64,000 nt of DNA from positions 1,426,001 through 1,490,000 of the forward strand of contig JAGGDC010000001.1 in assembly GCA_020809425.1 (NCBI GenBank), written 5' to 3'. Of this stretch, positions 31,671 to 41,255 are shown piece by piece. The first letter of the stretch is position 1. Every line of letters starts with the position of its first letter. Made by a program: the position numbers and the translations under genes. Under the pieces are notes generated by a model, which searched no databases, was not told the origin of the DNA, and saw only the letters and a program-made list of their open reading frames with translations. The DNA comes from Candidatus Synoicihabitans palmerolidicus (GTDB lineage Bacteria > Verrucomicrobiota > Verrucomicrobiia > Opitutales > Opitutaceae).

Positions 31671-32797
31671 TTGAATTCGTCTGACCCACTTTCCTCCTCT
31701 CCTCCGTCGATTCCTGTCTCTCGACCGGACCTACGAGGCAACGAGGAAACTTACGTCTCCGCTGCCGTGCGCAGCTCCTGGATCTCCTCCTCCGGAGAAT
31801 ATGTGACTCGATTCGAACAGGAATTCGCCGTTTGTTGCGGAACGAGTTCCGCGCTCAGCGTGTGCCACGGCACCTCCGCCCTCCACCTCGCCCTTCTGGC
31901 TCTCGATGTCGGACCCGGCGACGAAGTCATTGTCCCGTCCCTGACCTTCATTTCCACCGCCAATGCTTGTCGCTACATCGGCGCCGAACCGATCTTCGCC
32001 GATGTCGATCCGCTTCATTGGTGCATGGACCCCACTCAGCTCGCGCACCTCATCACACCGCGCACCCGGGGAATTATCGCGGTCCATCTCTACGGCCACC
32101 CAGCCGACATGGACAGCCTCAACGCCGTGGCGGAAGCCCACGGGCTTTGGGTGCCGAGGCCCCATTCGGACGCTACCGAGGTCGCCCCACCGGGGGCCTG
32201 GCTCTCCTCGGAACTTTTTCGTTTTACGGCAACAAACTGATCACCTCCGGCGAAGGCGGCGCCGTCACGACCAACGCCCCCGATCTCGCCGCCCGCATCA
32301 AATTACTCCGCGGACAGAGCAGGACCCCGCTCGCCGCTACTACTTCCCCGTCACCGGCTACAACTACCGCCTCAGCAATATCGCCTGCGCATTGCTATGC
32401 GCCCAACTCGAGCGCCGGGACACGTTGCTCCTGCGACGCCGATCAATCTTCTCCCACTACCAAACTCAATTGGACCATACCCCGGATCTCGAGCTCCAAC
32501 GTCCCGCCGCATGGGCCCAAATTTCACCGTGGTTGTTTGGTGTTCTCATTCAACCGGATTTCGGACGCTCCCGCGATGAGGTCGCCACCATCCTATCCCA
32601 CGCCGGGATCGACACTCGCCCCTTTTTTATTCCGCTGCACACGCTCCCACCGTTCCAGGACCGCCCCACCGGTCCGTCCGAATCACTCCCCATCACCGAA
32701 CGCCTCGGTGCCCAGGGGTTGAGCCTGCCGACCTTCCCTGAACTGACCCGGTCCGAAGTCGACTATATCTGCACCACACTGACATCCTCGCGACGAT
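31671..32797 (+). CDS. DegT/DnrJ/EryC1/StrS-type sugar aminotransferase (frameshifts and a small deletion)
   Basis: The N-terminal part is typical: VSRPDLRGNEETYV, SVCHGTSALHLALLALDVGP, GDEVIVPSLTFISTANACR and IIAVHLYGHPADMD. After LWV the sequence goes directly to AEAPFGRYRGRPTGGLALLG, so the (V/I)EDxA motif that holds the Asp contacting the PLP nitrogen is absent. TFSFYGNKLITSGEGG carries the PLP lysine, and QDPARRYYFPVTGYNYRLSN follows. The true stop is masked by a frame change near 32790, and the GNAT gene starts at 32796. It would make an amino sugar precursor. Confidence 0.72.
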
Positions 32798-33272
32798 GCA
32801 CGACCGCCTTCCAGTCGAATTTGCCCCAATCCGGCGCGAACACACGTCTGCCCTCGCTCAGCTCCTTGTTGCCCTCGACCGTATGGGTGACGGGCAAAAT
32901 TTTCACCCCCACCCCCTCGATACCCTCACTGCCGACCGTATTGCCAACCATGTTGGCGCCGATTACTATTGCGTCGGCTTCACTGCGGCCGGTCTCGTTT
33001 CCTACGGTATGTTACGCGGCTGGGACGAAGGCTACGATGTGCCGAGCGCGGGCCTCGCCGTTCATCCGGATCATCGCGGCCAAGGCCTCGGCCGACTGAC
33101 CATGCTCCACCTTCAACCCATCGCCATCGCCCGCCGCGCCCCATCCATCTGCCTCAGCGTCTACCCCACTAATCACGCCGCCCGCTCCCTTTACCAATCC
33201 CTCGGCTACACGCTGCACGAGGAACCCCCCACTCGCCTGATAGGCACCCTCAACCTTTCAGCCGGCCACTAA
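32796..33272 (+). CDS. GNAT-family N-acetyltransferase
   Basis: Intact, 158 residues. The acetyl-CoA-binding motif A is AVHPDHRGQGLGRLTMLHLQ (consensus Q/RxxGxG/A), followed by CLSVYPTNHAARSLYQSLGY, the motif B region, in which N and Y are conserved. It probably overlaps the end of the aminotransferase gene and could acetylate the amino sugar that enzyme makes. That link is an inference from adjacency. Confidence 0.82.
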   Translation: MHDRLPVEFAPIRREHTSALAQLLVALDRMGDGQNFHPHPLDTLTADRIANHVGADYYCVGFTAAGLVSYGMLRGWDEGYDVPSAGLAVHPDHRGQGLGRLTMLHLQPIAIARRAPSICLSVYPTNHAARSLYQSLGYTLHEEPPTRLIGTLNLSAGH

Positions 33273-33316
33273 CGCCTCATCTCGTTCCTGTTCCCCCTAC
33301 GTAACCAAGTTTTCCC

Positions 33317-33706
33317 ATGATCATTCCCATGCTCGTTTGCCGCGATGCCGCCGCCGAACTCGAATTCTGCCAGGGCGGTCTCGACGCCCAGGAGCTGTCA
33401 CGCCGTACCGACGAACACGGCAATGTAGTGCACGCGACCCTACAAATCGGCTCGGAGTTGCTTATGCTTCATGACGAGTCCTCTCATCTCGCCAGCCGCG
33501 CCCCGGCGATGGATGGGAGTTCCTCGGTCGTCATCTACCTCTACGGTCCGGACGTCGACGCCGTGATGACGCAAGCCATCGCCGCCGGTGCCCGCGTCAT
33601 CCTGCCCGCCGCTGACCAATTCTGGGGCGACCGTGTCGGTCGTATCATGGATCTCGCGGGCCATGTCTGGAATATCGCCGCCCGTATCAATTCAGACCCG
33701 GTTTGA
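33317..33706 (+). CDS. VOC (glyoxalase/bleomycin-resistance) superfamily protein, PhnB-like
   Basis: Intact, 129 residues. MIIPMLVCRDAAAELEFC at the N-terminus, ATLQIGSELLMLHDES in the middle, IYLYGPDVDAVMTQAIAAGA, and FWGDRVGRIMDLAGHVWNIA near the end follow the PhnB/glyoxalase-like pattern (FYGxRxxxxxDPxGHxWxxx). The function is not known, but the family often binds metals or small electrophiles. Its end overlaps the convergent rhombosortase gene by 20 bases. Confidence 0.85.
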   Translation: MIIPMLVCRDAAAELEFCQGGLDAQELSRRTDEHGNVVHATLQIGSELLMLHDESSHLASRAPAMDGSSSVVIYLYGPDVDAVMTQAIAAGARVILPAADQFWGDRVGRIMDLAGHVWNIAARINSDPV

Positions 33707-34328
33707 TCGCACTGCCGTCACCTCGTTGGCGTAAGTCACGTTTTCTCTCCACGGCCATCCACTTCCCGCCGGCCTGCCCACCAAAGAAGACCATCGCCAT
33801 CCCCGCTCCCATGCCATGAGCCCATGTCGCCACCTGAATGGACGCATCGCCAAACTCACTCAACATCGGCGCGACGTGGTGAACCTCCTGCCCCAACTTT
33901 AAGCCTACCAGCGCTAATCCCAACGCTCCCACGGTTCGATCTGCTCCGTCCCGTTCGCTGAGCATGACGAGTCCCAGCAAGGTCGCCATTCCAGTGGCCA
34001 GACCCGACAGACCTCCATAGGCTAGCATTGCAGGCTCTCCGACCATCATGCCGCAACTGATCATTGGCGCGGCCAGGGCGGTATATCGCCATACCCAGCC
34101 TGCTCGTCGCGACTCCAACCAAGGACCGAGGATGAACATCGCCGCCAGATTCCAACCCCAATGCGAACCCGAAAAATGTATCCCATGCCCCGTCCACAGC
34201 CGCCACCATTGGCCTTGTCAAATCGCATCTCGTTCGTAAAGTAACCCGTGCTGAATCTCCGCCGGCGCGAACGCCAACGCGACCGCGGGTAACCCAAACA
34301 AGATCACCGTGGTGCGCAGAGCTCTCAT
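33687..34328 (-). CDS. Rhombosortase-type rhomboid intramembrane serine protease (one internal stop)
   Basis: The ATG at 34328 overlaps the TGA of the upstream lipoprotein gene (ATGA). The protein begins MRALRTTVILFGLPAVALAF. A TGA at 34218-34220 interrupts it; CGA would give ERDAIRQGQWWRLWTGHGIH, then FSGSHWGWNLAAMFILGP, the N-terminal rhomboid/rhombosortase pattern (GQxWRLxTxHxxH, then HxxxN). The catalytic serine is in YGGLSGLATGMATLLG and the histidine in VATWAHGMGAGMAMVFFGG. Several hydrophobic helices. Rhombosortases cleave proteins with GlyGly-CTERM tails; the adjacent lipoprotein has such a tail. About 213 residues, normal for the family. Confidence 0.72.
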
Positions 34329-35264
34329 CGCAGGCACCACTCCCGAACCTGCCTCGACGAATCCCCATTCCCGTAACGACGGACGCGACACGCCGCAATT
34401 CGTGCCACCAGCAACTGCCCCAAGCCGAGGGCAAAACTGCCGCCGAGTGCCCCCCCTCCGGTATACCCGGGTTTGTGTTCAATCGTGACCGACTCAGGCT
34501 CCTCCTTCGCCCTGACTTTGAAGAGATCGAGTTCACGTTGCAGATTGACCGTGAGGTCGGAGGTGGCGCTCGCGAACCCCTCCGCCGACGCCTTGCTCAT
34601 CTCATTTCGATTGCCGGCCAGAGTCTGAGGGGCCCTTCACCGCACTCACCCCGGGCGCTCGGAACAACAAACTGCGACTGCTGATGTCGTCAACCACCGC
34701 TTCCATCAATGTATGGGTTTCGTTCCTACGCGCCGGAACCACGTAGGCCCCAATGATCATCCAATAGGCAAAGCTCCACTCGTTGTCGGCGGTCGACTGC
34801 GCTTGATCGTAGGAGATCAAAGCAATCACATCGATGCCCATCATCGATTGAAGTTGATCCACATTGGCGAACCCTCCCTCCTGCCGCAAATAAGTGGTCG
34901 GAACCAGTTCAATGGACTGCACAAACGGCAGACTCTTGAATTTCTCCGCCACCGTGCGCATGAGTTCTGTCTTCCTTGCTTCGGAAAAATTATCCGCCCC
35001 GGATCGCCGCCCACCACGCGACGGCGCGAAAGCAATCCCCACCCGTAAAGGCAAACGCAGCGTCGGCACCCGCGGCTTCACCAGAGGCTGCGCATCGTCG
35101 GGGTAAATGAACTGCAGCACACTGCTCGACTGATGGTGGCTGGTTCGGCCCGGCACCACGCATCCGCCGGCCATGAGCATCACAAAAACAAGCACGATCA
35201 ATGCGGAGGAGAGATAACGAACCGAGTAACATTGGCGGGAGCGGGAGGTAGATTGCATCCTCAC
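34325..35264 (-). CDS. Rhombotarget-type lipoprotein with GlyGly-CTERM tail (one frameshift)
   Basis: A lipoprotein signal peptide contains SALIVLVFVMLMAGGCVVPG (lipobox AGGC). The body has LRVGIAFAPSRGG, VAEKFKSLPFVQSIELVP, DVIALISYDQAQSTADNEW and HTLMEAVVDDISSRSLLFRA. A frameshift near 34632 leads into MSKASAEGFASATSDLTVNL and LDLFKVRAKEEPE. The C-terminus has YTGGGALGGSFALGLGQLL, a hydrophobic stretch and RVRRYG, a GlyGly-CTERM sorting signal (Gly-rich, TM, Arg). It is coupled by ATGA overlap to the rhombosortase gene, the pairing named rhombotarget lipoprotein in other genomes. Function of the mature lipoprotein is unknown. Confidence 0.75.
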
Positions 35265-35399
35265 ACAATAGCCGAGATGGGCGATGCAGCGTTAATCGGT
35301 AAACTTAATGCCCGTCATTGAGCAGACCAATACCCGTGCGCTTCCTTGCCTGGCAAGGGCGTTGCCTAATCCCCCACCGCATTGCCACGATCGCCTCTC

Positions 35400-36292
35400 C
35401 TTGAATATCCATCATCTGGAATTGCTCTACTACGTGGCTCGCCACGGTGGCATCAGTCGAGCTGTGCGCAACATGCCCTACGGCATTCAACAGCCCGCTG
35501 TGAGCAGTCAGATTCTCCTACTGGAAGAGGATCTGGGCGTGAAGCTGTTCAATCGTAGCCCTTTCAAACTCACCCCGGCCGTCGAGGAACTCTACGGATT
35601 TGCATATCCATTTTTCGACAACGTCGCGACCGTGGCAACTTGGCTGCGTCAAAAGGAGTCGCCGTTGTTGCGTATCGGGGCCTCCGAAATCGTGCTGCGT
35701 GACTACATGCCCGCCGTGATCGATGAGCTGCGCCAGCAGGAACCGAAACTGCGACTGGCCCTGCGTTCGGGTCTGCAAGCCGATGTCGAGACGTGGCTGT
35801 TGGACCGAGAAATCGACTTGGCCGTGATCCCTCTCGAGAAAAAACCACTACCTCGACTGAACTGCCAACGTTTGCTGCGACTACCGCTGGTGCTACTCGT
35901 CCACCGCCACTCTACTCACCACTCTGCTGCCGCCATTTGGGCCCAAGGCTCCATGGATGAAGCCCTCATCAGTCTGCCCTCGACCGAGGTCGTAACTAAA
36001 AACTTCAAAAAAGGCCTGCGCCAACTCCAAGTCGACTGGCCCCACACCATCGAAGCCAGTTCGATGGGCTTGGTAACTCGCTATGTCGCCAACGGTTACG
36101 GTGTCGGCGTCAGCATCGGCGCCAACGAGTCCATCCGCCACCCGGATGGTCAAGGTGCTGCCGCTGCCCGATTTCGACCCCGTCGAAGTTGCCATGTTGT
36201 GGCACGGCGACCCATCACCCTTGGTCACCGCCGCCCTCGAGGCATCTCAGCGTTTCGTGGCCCGACAATGGCCCGATTGCGCCGTGACCTAA
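35400..36292 (+). CDS. LysR-family transcriptional regulator (frameshift near the 3' end)
   Basis: The N-terminal helix-turn-helix begins near LNIHHLELLYYVARHGGI (TTG at about 35400; the open frame extends upstream to 35308) and reads YGIQQPAVSSQILLLEEDLG, VKLFNRSPFKLTPA. The effector-binding domain includes LLRIGASEIVLRDYMPAVID and GLVTRYVANGYGVGVSIGAN. A frameshift near 36148 joins VKVLPLPDFDPVEVAMLWHG and ASQRFVARQWPDCAV, stop at 36292. Target genes are unknown. The gene is convergent with prmA. Confidence 0.75.
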
Positions 36293-36344
36293 ACACTCGC
36301 TTCGTTCATCCGATATCGCGGTCACTCCGCCACGGCCTCAGCCT

Positions 36345-37209
36345 TCACGGTCGCCACAGCGCCACGTCACTCCATTCGCCCATCACGCGCGTTTCCACCC
36401 GCCACGATGGCACCGCCGACGCAAACGCGTCCCGCAATTGTTCGAGTTCTGTCGCCAAAATTCCGCTCAATACGAGCAATCCTCTCGGCGCCACCGCCGT
36501 GACGAGCTCCGGCACAAACTGCATCAACACGTGCCCCAATATATTGGCCAACACCAGGTCTCCCGGCGCGCCTTTGAATCCGGTTACCAAGTCGCCCTCA
36601 TAAAAGGTGATCCCGTCGCCCAATCCATTCAACTCGGCGTTCTCGCCACTCACCCGCACCGCTTCAGAGTCGTTGTCAAAGCCCTGCACGTCGCGCAGTC
36701 CCAGCCGGGCCGCCGAAATCGCGAGAATCCCGGACCCGCACCCCGCATCAATCACCCGTGCATCCGGGTTCGACGTCTTGGCCCATTCCACCAGCCGCTC
36801 GCAGCACAACCGCGTGGTCTCGTGGTTACCCGTGCCAAAAGCCATGCCGGGATCCAACCAAATCGCTACATCGCCCTCCAGCATCGCATACGTGTCCCGC
36901 TCCCACACAAGCACCACAGTGCAATCGCCCACAAAACCACGGCTTAAAATGCAGCTTGTAACTGTCCCGCCACGCCTCGTCGGCCAGTTCCGTGATCGCC
37001 GCCTCGCCCACGCCTTCCACCCGCGGTTCGATTTCCTTCCACGCCGCTTCCGCCAGTTCCCGTGTTTCAAAGATCCCGACCACCTTGGCTTCCGGAATCA
37101 ACACGTCATGCATCACACTCCAACGCTCGTCGCCCTGCTCCAGCAACACGTCATCGACCGCATCCACCGTATCAACGGGCACACTGGCCTTGATTTCGAT
37201 TAAACTCAT
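36345..37209 (-). CDS. prmA: Ribosomal protein L11 methyltransferase (frameshifted)
   Basis: The ATG at 37209 gives MSLIEIKASVPVDTVDAVDD. After a frameshift near 36930-36950 (joining HFKPWFVGDCTVVLVWERDT) the methyltransferase motifs follow: AIWLDPGMAFGTGNHETTRL (the PrmA-specific GTGxHxTT), VIDAGCGSGILAISAARLG (SAM-binding GxGxG), VLANILGHVLMQFVPEL (NPP-like ANI), and LLVLSGILATELEQL. It trimethylates L11 in the cytoplasm. The length (~287) is normal. Confidence 0.85.
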
Positions 37210-37439
37210 GTGCGCAAGCCAGCGAGGACGCCCGCCTTTGACAACAGTCACATAACCGGCTCTTCGACGTTCATCTCCAGTAAAGCCGCAACTACCGCCA
37301 GAATTCGATGTCGCAGCCATCGATACCCCTTCAAAATTCTTCCTTTCGATCCTTTCGTGCCCGTTCGGACTTCGGCGACGCCACCCTTTCGCGTTAAATT
37401 TCTTCGCCAGCCCGTCCCAGGCTTCAACAGTCTGCCCCT

Positions 37440-38955
37440 ATGCGTCCTACCCCTTGGTTGTTACTCCGTCTCCTCGGCACCACGTTTATTTTGTCTGTCA
37501 GCAGCCTCTCCTCCGCTCAGGCGGCGATTGAGGATATCCGCAGCCCGGTCGTAAAAATTCACACCACCCATCGTTATCCCGATGTGCAGCGTCCTTGGAC
37601 GCGCCGTGAACCGAGCAAGGCCACTGGATCGGGCACGATCCTCACCGGTGGACGCATTCTCACCAACGCACACGTTGTGCGCAACGCGAGCCAGATCTAC
37701 GTGCAGCCGTTTCAGTCCTCCGAACAGCTGCCCGCCCGAGTGATCGCCATCAGCCACCAAATGGATCTCGCCGTCCTCGAGCTGAAAAAACCCGCCGCAT
37801 TCGTCGACTATGTCGGCCTTCCCATCAACACCGCCATTCCCCAGGTGCAAGACACGGTCAACGTCTATGGTTTCCCCACCGGCGGCGAAGAACTTTCGGT
37901 CACCGAGGGCATCGTTTCCCGCAGCGAATTCACCGGCTACTACTACGGCGGACGCGGTCTTCGAGTCCAAGTCGACGCCGCTCTCAATCCCGGCAACAGC
38001 GGCGGTCCCGCCATCGCCAATGATGAACTGATCGAGCTGGTCTACAGCGGTATCTCGAAATCCCAAAGCATCGGCTACCTCATTCCCAGCGAAGAGATCA
38101 ACCTGTTCCTCTCCTACATCGAGGACGGAGTCTACGATGGCAAACCCTCCACCGAACAAATCGTCCAGAGTGTCGAAAACGACACTCTGCGCACCCATCT
38201 CAAACTAAGTCCCGAGACCGGAGGTATCATGATCATCAACCCGGCCCGAGATGATCCCTCCTACCCGCTGCGCCGGTGGGACGTCATTACTCAAATCGGC
38301 GATTACAAATTGGACCGCCAAGGCAACGTGCTCATTGATGCTTCCGTCCGACTCAACGTGGGCTATCTCCTCCAACATCTCACCGTCGACGACAAACTGC
38401 CATGCACTTTCCTGCGCGATGGCGAAGAGCACACCGTGCAGGTTCCCCTCTACCGTGATAAGGAACGGGTCATTCCCTACCTGTTTGAGGAAAGCCCCCG
38501 CTACTTCATCTACGGCCCCTTGATCTTTTCCATCGCCACTCAAGATCACCTCGCTCGCCTCTCCGAACGTGGACGCGCCAGCTTGGGCTTGCATGACCAC
38601 CCGTTGGTCACGCGTTCGTCAGACTAGCCCGCCTTCCCCGGTGAAGAAATCGTGATCCTCACCGGCAAACCCTTCGCCCACGACCTCATGAAAGGCTACA
38701 GTCCCCCCTCCCCCCCTGCCGGTCATCCGCCAGATCAACGGTATCGACGTCAAAAACCTCGTGCATCTGGTCGAGATCCTGCGCGACCACGACGGTCCTA
38801 CCCTTGAAATCGTCTTCGGCAATTTGCGCAACATCACCCTCGCAATCCTCGTCCTCGACCATCAGGCCATGCTCGAGGCGACCGAAAGCATCCTCGACGA
38901 AAACGGTATTCGTTATTCGAATTCACCCGACCTCAACGAGGTTTGGGCCCGCTGA
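37440..38955 (+). CDS. Trypsin-like (HtrA-type) serine protease with PDZ-like C-terminus (internal stop, frameshift)
   Basis: Signal peptide MRPTPWLLLRLLGTTFILSV (cleavage after QA). The chymotrypsin-fold catalytic triad is visible: GGRILTNAHVVRNA (His), HQMDLAVLELKKP (Asp), AALNPGNSGGPAIANDE (Ser in GNSGGP). PDZ-like region: LRRWDVITQIGDYKLDRQGN. A TAG at 38625-38627 interrupts after VTRSSD, where the same frame continues PAFPGEEIVILTGKPFAHDL. A shift near 38725 then gives VIRQINGIDVKNLVHLVEIL, a second PDZ-like stretch, to the TGA at 38955. It would act in periplasmic protein quality control or processing. Confidence 0.78.
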
Positions 38956-38995
38956 TTCGCCCGCTGAACGTGATCATCGCGTCCACTAAGGGAGT

Positions 38996-39159
38996 GTCTG
39001 GGAAATAGACCGGACCAGCGGGAGGGAGACAGGGTGCTCGGCCCAGGCGACCGAGGTGGAGGCGGGCCAGCGGCCCGTGCCGCCGAGAGCAACGCAGGCC
39101 CGGTGTCCTTTCTCACTCCCTCATAGAGCGTCAGCGGCGGCCGGGTTTATTTCCCAGAC
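38996..39159. repeat. MITE-like element with long terminal inverted repeats
   Basis: The ends GTCTGGGAAATAGACCGG (38996) and CCGGGTTTATTTCCCAGAC (to 39159) are imperfect inverted repeats of about 19 bases around a G+C-rich 164-bp body with no gene. No clear target duplication. It supplies the last codons of the membrane-protein frame that starts at 39723. Family unknown. Confidence 0.6.
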
Positions 39160-39723
39160 GCACCCGCGGTCTCGCCTTGGCATCCCTGACGTTCCTCCGC
39201 TTCCGGCTCCAACGCCAAAAAGCGTTCACGCCACACACGATCACCGCGAATAACGCGATTGCGAGTGAAACCAATCCGCCCTGCACGACGGTGGTGAACA
39301 GCGTGGGTTCAAACGCCGTGACCGGTCGATAACCTGCCTCCCCAGATGAGGCGACTCGCCTCGACGGACAAAATACCGAGATAAATATCGAACACGCGGA
39401 ACAGTGCAAACCATGCCTTGACCGAAGAGGTAGACAAGATCCCCACTGAAGCCACCACCGCACAGCCACTGCGGATTGCCACCGCCCATTTCAGCGTGCG
39501 ACCAAAACCACTTTCGCCCACGCGGGCTCGATACCGCCCAGACGACGTCGCCAGCGCATAGGTCAGAATTAAAATCGCACCCCCCCGACAGCATCGCCGC
39601 CATTGAGTAATCATTGGGCCGCGCCAGCAAAAAACTCGGCGCCGCGCACCACACGCCATGAAACGTCCAAAAACTCAGCTGAGTCGTGAAGGCGTCCGGC
39701 CTCGGTCGATGATCGGTCTTCAC
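39131..39723 (-). CDS. Hypothetical integral membrane protein (frameshifted)
   Basis: Starts MKTDHRPRPDAFTTQLSFWT. A frameshift in a G/C-rich run near 39585 leads to GAILILTYALATSSGRYRAR, AVAIRSGCAVVASVGILSTS and WFALFRVFDIYLGILSVEAS. A second shift near 39340-39350 leads to TTVVQGGLVSLAIALFAVIV. Three to four probable membrane helices. Its reading frame ends inside the MITE-like repeat, so the native C-terminus has probably been replaced. No family recognised. Confidence 0.5.
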
Positions 39724-39808
39724 GATGTCGAGGACTTTCGTAGTTTCCTCAAACGCACAGACAACAACCTTAGCATCGCACAGCGCAATCGTGGCAATCT
39801 ATAAATCT

Positions 39809-41193
39809 TCATGCGCGCACCTCTTTTCCGGTCGGAGTGAGTTGAGCCGAATCCTCAAATTGTAAGTGACGGGTCACATACATCACCGCGCCCAATAACC
39901 CAAACAACAGCACCGTCCCCGCGACCAGAGACAGATCCTCCAACCGGAGCACTAGAAACAGACCCCCATAAATTCCCGTCAACAGCAGCCCCATCGTCAT
40001 CGCACCTTTGGTCCCATTTAAGGACTGCCCGAGCATAGCCCACTACCCATAGGGTGGCCATTCCTGCCGTCGTCAAATACGCTCAGCCAAACCGGATGAA
40101 TTCAGCCAGTGCCAACAGTCCGAGGTAGAACAAACACAACGCCGCCCCCACCAGCAGGTAGTTCAACACGTGCAGTGGCTTCCCTCCCCGGATCTCGCCG
40201 AGAAAGAAACCGGCAAAGACTGTCACCAAATAAAGGATACTGTATTTGATCGCGCGCGCCACCGTGCGGTAGTCGTCCACCGCCTGCACCAACGTCACTC
40301 CAAAGGCCGCCCTCCGCCATCCTTGTTGCGAGGGCACTCTCGGCGTCACTCTGGTCTTCCCTCACCCACCAAAATTGAGGCAAGTCGCGCCCGAGGTGCC
40401 CGATTTCCCAGGTAGCCGTGAAACCGTCATCGGATACCTCTCTCGACGTCGGCAGATAACCGCCCCCGAAACTAGACGATGCCCATGGTGAGCTCAGCGT
40501 CACTTTTGTCGTGCGCCCCGCCGGCACGACGTTCAGCGCTCCACTGCCATCAACTGTCATATTGATCTCAAACTCCACGCTTTCTCCCATCCGGCCGGGC
40601 ACCGCTGCATGCACGCCCTATGCCCAGGCCTTCAGACTGCTGCCACTCCGCCACTCCGCATCCTCCCCGTTCCACTTCAATCCCTGCGTTCCGCGTAGCC
40701 CGCGTGCATCGCCCACCCCAAGCGCCAATCGAGTCTTGTCCCATTGCCGCTCGTGGCGATCACTCCGTGGCCACTGATCGGGCGGAACGAATTTCCCCTG
40801 CATCTGCACCGATGCGGTGTAAACGCGCGCTCGATAGATCCCTCGACTGAATTCATCAGGGTGCACAGTTCCGTTCACGAGCAGGGCGTCAGGTAGTAAC
40901 CGCAACTCTCCGCGTTGAGGTGGGGCCTCGCCGTCCCTACTGCGCCAAGTGTAGGGGATCACCAGAACCGGCCCCGTCAATTGCTGCTTACCTCCCCACT
41001 CCTCGGATTTCGCGGTCACGGTCTCGCTGTGCCGCGCCTCCCGTTCATCGCGCGTCGCATCGATCAACCAGAGCGGTACCTGTAGGATCACCATCACGGC
41101 CGCCATCATGATAAGCTTGTTGGTCAGACGTCGCCGGAGGCTCATCGCGGCAGCGGGAATAGAAGGCGGGATCGCGGAGGAAGCTTGGTTCAT
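39809..41193 (-). CDS. creD: CreD-family inner membrane protein (frameshifts, one internal stop)
   Basis: The ATG at 41193 starts a protein with TM1 LIMMAAVMVILQVPLWLIDA, then the CreD periplasmic domain: KQQLTGPVLVIPYTWR, YRARVYTASVQMQGKFVPP. After frame changes near 40620 and 40320 come FGVTLVQAVDDYRTVARAIK and YSILYLVTVFAGFFLGEIRG, HVLNYLLVGAALCLFYLGLL, the CreD core. A TGA at 40083-40085 (TGG expected) precedes AYLTTAGMATLWVVGYARAV. Another shift near 39990 gives TGIYGGLFLVLRLEDLSLVA and the C-terminus at 39809. CreD is a regulon member of CreBC and is linked to envelope stability. Confidence 0.78.
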
Positions 41194-41255
41194 CGTGAGC
41201 AACTATCGCCACCCGATAAGAACTCACCGTGAAGTGGGGATGAAATCCCTGTGAA

